The notes beneath the pieces were generated by a model. That model was not told where the DNA came from and made no database searches. It worked only from the letters and a program-made list of their open reading frames with translations. From Rhodospirillaceae bacterium (GTDB lineage Bacteria > Pseudomonadota > Alphaproteobacteria > Thalassobaculales > Thalassobaculaceae), in NCBI GenBank assembly GCA_002730675.1, contig PCAV01000135.1:1-8499 (forward strand): a DNA stretch of 8,499 nucleotides, in the 5' to 3' direction. Each line of letters starts with the position of its first letter. Within the stretch, counting starts at the first letter, position 1. A program made the position numbers and the translations under genes. Of the stretch, positions 6,156 to 8,499 are shown in pieces.

Positions 6156-7463
6156 TTATCCTAGTAAATTACCTCGAAAGGTATCGGTTTCGTACTCTCT
6201 CCTAAAGATGCCGCGATCTTGTAAAATAGGTACGACTTGGTCCACAAAATCGTCATAACCCTTCGGCACTATAGCGGGTGTTATGTTAAAACCATGACAG
6301 CCAGTTTCTCGCCAAATATATTCTAGCTCATCCGCAATCATCTGGGGCGTTCCAAGAATCTGTGGGATCAAACCCGACAGCCCCGATAGTCGAACAGCTT
6401 CGCGGAGTGTGATTTCTTTATCTTTAAACATTGTCGACATGGCGTTAACAAGACCTTGGGATGCCTGTGTTTTAATTTGCTGAAGGGGCTTGTCGATATC
6501 TACCTGACTAAGATCGACGCCAAATGTACCTGAAATACGAGTTAGTGCTGCCTCTATTGGTATTTTTTGAAGCATTTCGTCTTTCTTTTGAATAGCCTCT
6601 CCCAATGAATTGCCCACGAAAGGTTGAACGGCAAATGTAACTAATGGGGCTGAGGTTCTATTTTGGTCTTTCGCAGTTGTTTTAATCTGGTTCATGAAAG
6701 ATTTCATTCTTTCAATATCCGGTTGAATAGAAAAGATGACATCTGCATGTGTCACGGCAAACGTTTGCCCACGTCCTGATGAACCTGCCTGAAACAAAAC
6801 TGGTCGGCCTTGTTGAGAGGGTAAAACCGATGGGGTTGCGGTGCATCGAAAGTATTTCCCATTATGGTCTATCTTTTCAATTTTGTCCGGGTCTGCATAA
6901 ATTCCATTTGCCGCATCAGCTTTTATGGCTTTTGGGTTAATGCCATTCCATAGCGCGTAACAAATCTCCAAGTATTCATCAGCTCGATCGTAACGTTCAT
7001 CATGTTCGACGACGTCTATGCCCATTGCTCTATGCTCGGACCGAGCATTGCCGGTTACTATATTCCACCCGACACGACCTTGGCTTAGAAAATCTAAACT
7101 TGAAAGTGACCTTACAGCCAAAAATGGATGTAGGCTGGCAGCTGAGACGGTAGTTGCGATACCCAAATGTTTCGTGGCGGCAGCCATAATTCCAATAAGG
7201 GCCACTGGATCATGGGCTGGCCAACTTACGCCGTACTTTATAGCAACATCAGTAGTGTTTTTGTACATGTCATAAACGCTGGGAACGTCAGCGAAAAATA
7301 AACCGTCTAGTTTGCCGCGCTCTAATATTTTAGCAAGCCGTTGCCAGTATTTTATGGATCCAAATCCAGTGACTTGTTGGTCCTGAGGGTCTGCCCAGCT
7401 CATTGTCATGTGATTTATTGGCGTGTACATCATAAAGCCAAGAATATGCATCATTCTCTTCAA
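6156..7463 (-). CDS. LLM class flavin-dependent monooxygenase, NtaA/SnaA/DszA (SoxA) type
   Basis: This is the FMNH2-dependent oxygenase component of a two-component system, in a bacterial-luciferase-like TIM barrel. Characterised relatives oxidise nitrilotriacetate (NtaA), EDTA (EmoA), dibenzothiophene sulfone (DszA) or pristinamycin (SnaA). The 435 residues match the family. Signatures are GRVGWNIVTG (129-138), which characterises the NtaA group, and RPVLFQAGSSGRGQ (220-233), the flavin phosphate-binding region. RGKLDGLFFAD (49-59) is also typical. No flavin reductase is present in the window, although one is required. The start is ambiguous. TTG at 7463 has a G-rich Shine-Dalgarno-like tract (7471-7476) 7 bases upstream. 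ATGs at 7454 and 7451 have only GAAGAG very close. The gene ends 12 bases from the convergent amidohydrolase stop and is divergent from the PAL-like gene. The substrate cannot be assigned. Confidence 0.93.
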   Translation of the reverse strand: MKRMMHILGFMMYTPINHMTMSWADPQDQQVTGFGSIKYWQRLAKILERGKLDGLFFADVPSVYDMYKNTTDVAIKYGVSWPAHDPVALIGIMAAATKHLGIATTVSAASLHPFLAVRSLSSLDFLSQGRVGWNIVTGNARSEHRAMGIDVVEHDERYDRADEYLEICYALWNGINPKAIKADAANGIYADPDKIEKIDHNGKYFRCTATPSVLPSQQGRPVLFQAGSSGRGQTFAVTHADVIFSIQPDIERMKSFMNQIKTTAKDQNRTSAPLVTFAVQPFVGNSLGEAIQKKDEMLQKIPIEAALTRISGTFGVDLSQVDIDKPLQQIKTQASQGLVNAMSTMFKDKEITLREAVRLSGLSGLIPQILGTPQMIADELEYIWRETGCHGFNITPAIVPKGYDDFVDQVVPILQDRGIFRREYETDTFRGNLLG

Positions 7464-7533
7464 CGATGAGCCCCCCTTTAAATTGTTCTTATTACTAGAC
7501 TTGTAATGGTTTGAAAAATGGTATCAATACAAA

Positions 7534-7550
7534 ACTTAGCTGTTCTTAGT
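7534..7550. promoter_or_regulatory. Imperfect palindrome in the monooxygenase/PAL-like divergent region
   Basis: The 17-base element reads ACTTAG-CTGTT-CTTAGT, with arms matching at five of six positions. It sits about 70 bases upstream of the monooxygenase and 100 bases upstream of the PAL-like gene, a suitable place for a shared operator. Its left part, ACTTAGCT, is identical to 2425-2432. Confidence 0.25.
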
Positions 7551-7572
7551 CTTTATCAGGTGACAAATAGAC

Positions 7573-7593
7573 AAACAAAAGTCCTTTTTGTTT
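7573..7593. promoter_or_regulatory. Perfect AT-rich dyad AAACAAAA-N5-TTTTGTTT
   Basis: Two exact 8-base arms (7573-7580, 7586-7593) flank GTCCT. It lies 58 bases before the PAL-like start and overlaps a possible plus-strand -35 (TTGTTT, 7588-7593). That -35 is followed after 16 bases by TACTTT (7610-7615). An operator overlapping a promoter is plausible. The AT-rich hairpin is too weak to act as a terminator with confidence. Confidence 0.3.
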
Positions 7594-7640
7594 TGCGGCG
7601 GATGGGCAATACTTTTCAAAACTGTTGTGCGCAAGAAGGT

Positions 7641-7645
7641 GGAGG
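7641..7645 (+). promoter_or_regulatory. Strong ribosome binding site fixing the TTG start of the PAL-like gene
   Basis: GGAGG is followed after five bases by TTG at 7651. In-frame GTG codons at 7627 and 7639 lie before or against this site and lack their own. The TTG also places the first predicted strand (GSGEYRYRV) at the extreme N-terminus, as in the family. Confidence 0.75.
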
Positions 7646-7650
7646 AAAAG

Positions 7651-8499
7651 TTGTCAGTAATTCTCGGGAGTGGCGAATACCGATATCGGGTAGTTGATGG
7701 TTGGGCAAAGCTACCTGATAACTGGACTTTTATGGATGTTGCCGCAGTTGCGGTCGATAGCAAGGATCAAGTCTTTGTTTTCAACCGAGGAGAGCATCCT
7801 ATGGTTGTATTCGATAGAAATGGAAATTTTTTAAGAGAGTGGGGAAAGGGACTATTTAGTCGTGCTCATGGTTTGCATATTGGACCTGATGATATGTTGT
7901 ACTGCACGGATGATGGCGACCATACAGTAAGAAAAATTACACCCGAAGGCAAAGTCATCCTAGAAATAGGTATTCCAGGGGAGCCTGCTCCATTCATGAG
8001 CGGGGAACCTTTTCATCGTTGTACGCATACAGCACTCTCTTCAGATGATCATATCTTTGTCTCAGATGGTTATGGTAATGCATGTGTTCATAAATATTCT
8101 CCAGATGGAAAATTAATAAAAACTTGGGGTGAGCCGGGTTCTAATCCGGGTCAATTCAACCTTGTCCACAATATAGTAGCTGATGATGATGGCTGGCTTT
8201 ACGTTGCGGACCGAGAAAATCATAGGGTGCAGGTTTTTGACACGGACGGTAATTTTGAAACTCAGTGGCATAATCTGCACAGGCCTTGCGGACTTTTTAT
8301 GCCTAGAGGAAAGTGCCCGAACTGTTTTATTGGAGAACTTGGGCCAGGCATGGCAGTTAATCGCCATTACAAAAATTTAGGTCCAAGATTGAGTATTGTT
8401 TCAAATGAAGGGAAACTGCTCGCTCGTTTGGGTGGTGAAGATGGTCCCGGTCTAGAAATTGGAAAGTTTATGGCGCCACATGGTCTTGCAGTCGACTCA
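7651..8499 (+). CDS. NHL-repeat beta-propeller protein, peptidyl-alpha-hydroxyglycine amidating lyase (PAL)-like, 3' end cut by window edge
   Basis: PAL enzymes cleave a carbinolamide such as peptidyl-alpha-hydroxyglycine to an amide plus glyoxylate, using a zinc site at the centre of a six-bladed propeller. I translated 283 residues from the TTG at 7651; the frame is open to the window end. Repeated NHL strands are visible, for example at about residues 30-60, 73-96, 126-160 and 173-206. Compared from memory with rat PAL, Arg46 (NRGEH), the zinc ligands His73 (AHGL), His173 (VHNI) and His277 (PHGL), and Tyr141 (SDGYGN) are all conserved. The stretch SDGYGN...WGEPGS...GQF...ADRENHRVQVF follows PAL closely. 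No signal peptide is evident, so it is cytoplasmic. A CPNC pair (222-225) is unusual. No copper hydroxylase (PHM) domain is present; the divergent flavin monooxygenase is a possible functional partner (inference). Confidence 0.88.
   Translation, partial: MSVILGSGEYRYRVVDGWAKLPDNWTFMDVAAVAVDSKDQVFVFNRGEHPMVVFDRNGNFLREWGKGLFSRAHGLHIGPDDMLYCTDDGDHTVRKITPEGKVILEIGIPGEPAPFMSGEPFHRCTHTALSSDDHIFVSDGYGNACVHKYSPDGKLIKTWGEPGSNPGQFNLVHNIVADDDGWLYVADRENHRVQVFDTDGNFETQWHNLHRPCGLFMPRGKCPNCFIGELGPGMAVNRHYKNLGPRLSIVSNEGKLLARLGGEDGPGLEIGKFMAPHGLAVDS

Noticed and set aside
6141..6160. Bidirectional terminator between the amidohydrolase and the monooxygenase
   Set aside because: A run of seven T follows the amidohydrolase stop, but no credible stem precedes it, and the gap is only 12 bases.
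7536..7763. Minus-strand 75-codon open frame over the PAL-like gene start
   Set aside because: It is antisense to a well-supported gene and its control region, is low-complexity, and has no recognisable domain.
8113..8380. Overlapping open frames on both strands inside the PAL-like gene
   Set aside because: The NHL/PAL frame is continuous through this stretch with conserved residues; the others show no protein-like features.
1..8499. Mobile elements, CRISPR arrays, tRNA or rRNA genes
   Set aside because: I saw no transposase or integrase motifs, terminal inverted repeats, regularly spaced repeats or tRNA-like cloverleaf sequences on either strand.

Overview
The window is a gene-dense bacterial segment. 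GC content is in the mid-40s by eye. It holds nine protein genes, no RNA genes, no mobile elements and no gap above about 190 bases. The mix of families (CbtAB, GMC oxidoreductase, COG3618-type amidohydrolase, NtaA/SoxA-type flavin monooxygenase, lambda-crystallin-like dehydrogenase) resembles accessory catabolic loci of alphaproteobacteria, possibly marine or soil. That placement rests on gene content and style only.

Layout: from the left edge to 3403 all genes are on the minus strand. Read in transcription order they are cbtB (a 58-residue GTG-start gene), cbtA, a 3-hydroxyacyl-CoA-dehydrogenase/lambda-crystallin-like enzyme, an aspartate-dehydrogenase-like (DUF108) enzyme, and an SDR oxidoreductase cut by the window edge. 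From 3532 the plus strand carries a GMC flavin oxidoreductase. It overlaps by four bases an amidohydrolase of the lactonase-like branch. A convergent minus-strand flavin monooxygenase (6156-7463) follows. Finally, divergent from it, comes a plus-strand NHL beta-propeller protein with the catalytic residues of peptidyl-alpha-hydroxyglycine amidating lyase (PAL), running off the right edge.

How they may work together (inference): almost every gene is a catabolic oxidoreductase or a hydrolase/lyase. The GMC enzyme and the coupled amidohydrolase could form an alcohol-to-lactone-to-acid module. The NtaA-type monooxygenase and the PAL-like lyase, back to back, have complementary chemistry: hydroxylation next to nitrogen, then cleavage of the carbinolamide. 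Together they could form an oxidative N-dealkylation module. The three NAD(P)-type dehydrogenases (SDR, aspartate-dehydrogenase-like, lambda-crystallin-like) could process the released hydroxy or amino acids. CbtAB would supply cobalt or a related metal. No regulator, flavin reductase partner or substrate transporter is visible, so the locus probably extends beyond both edges.

Non-ATG starts are common here: TTG with strong Shine-Dalgarno sites for the amidohydrolase and the PAL-like gene, GTG for cbtB, and possibly TTG for the monooxygenase.
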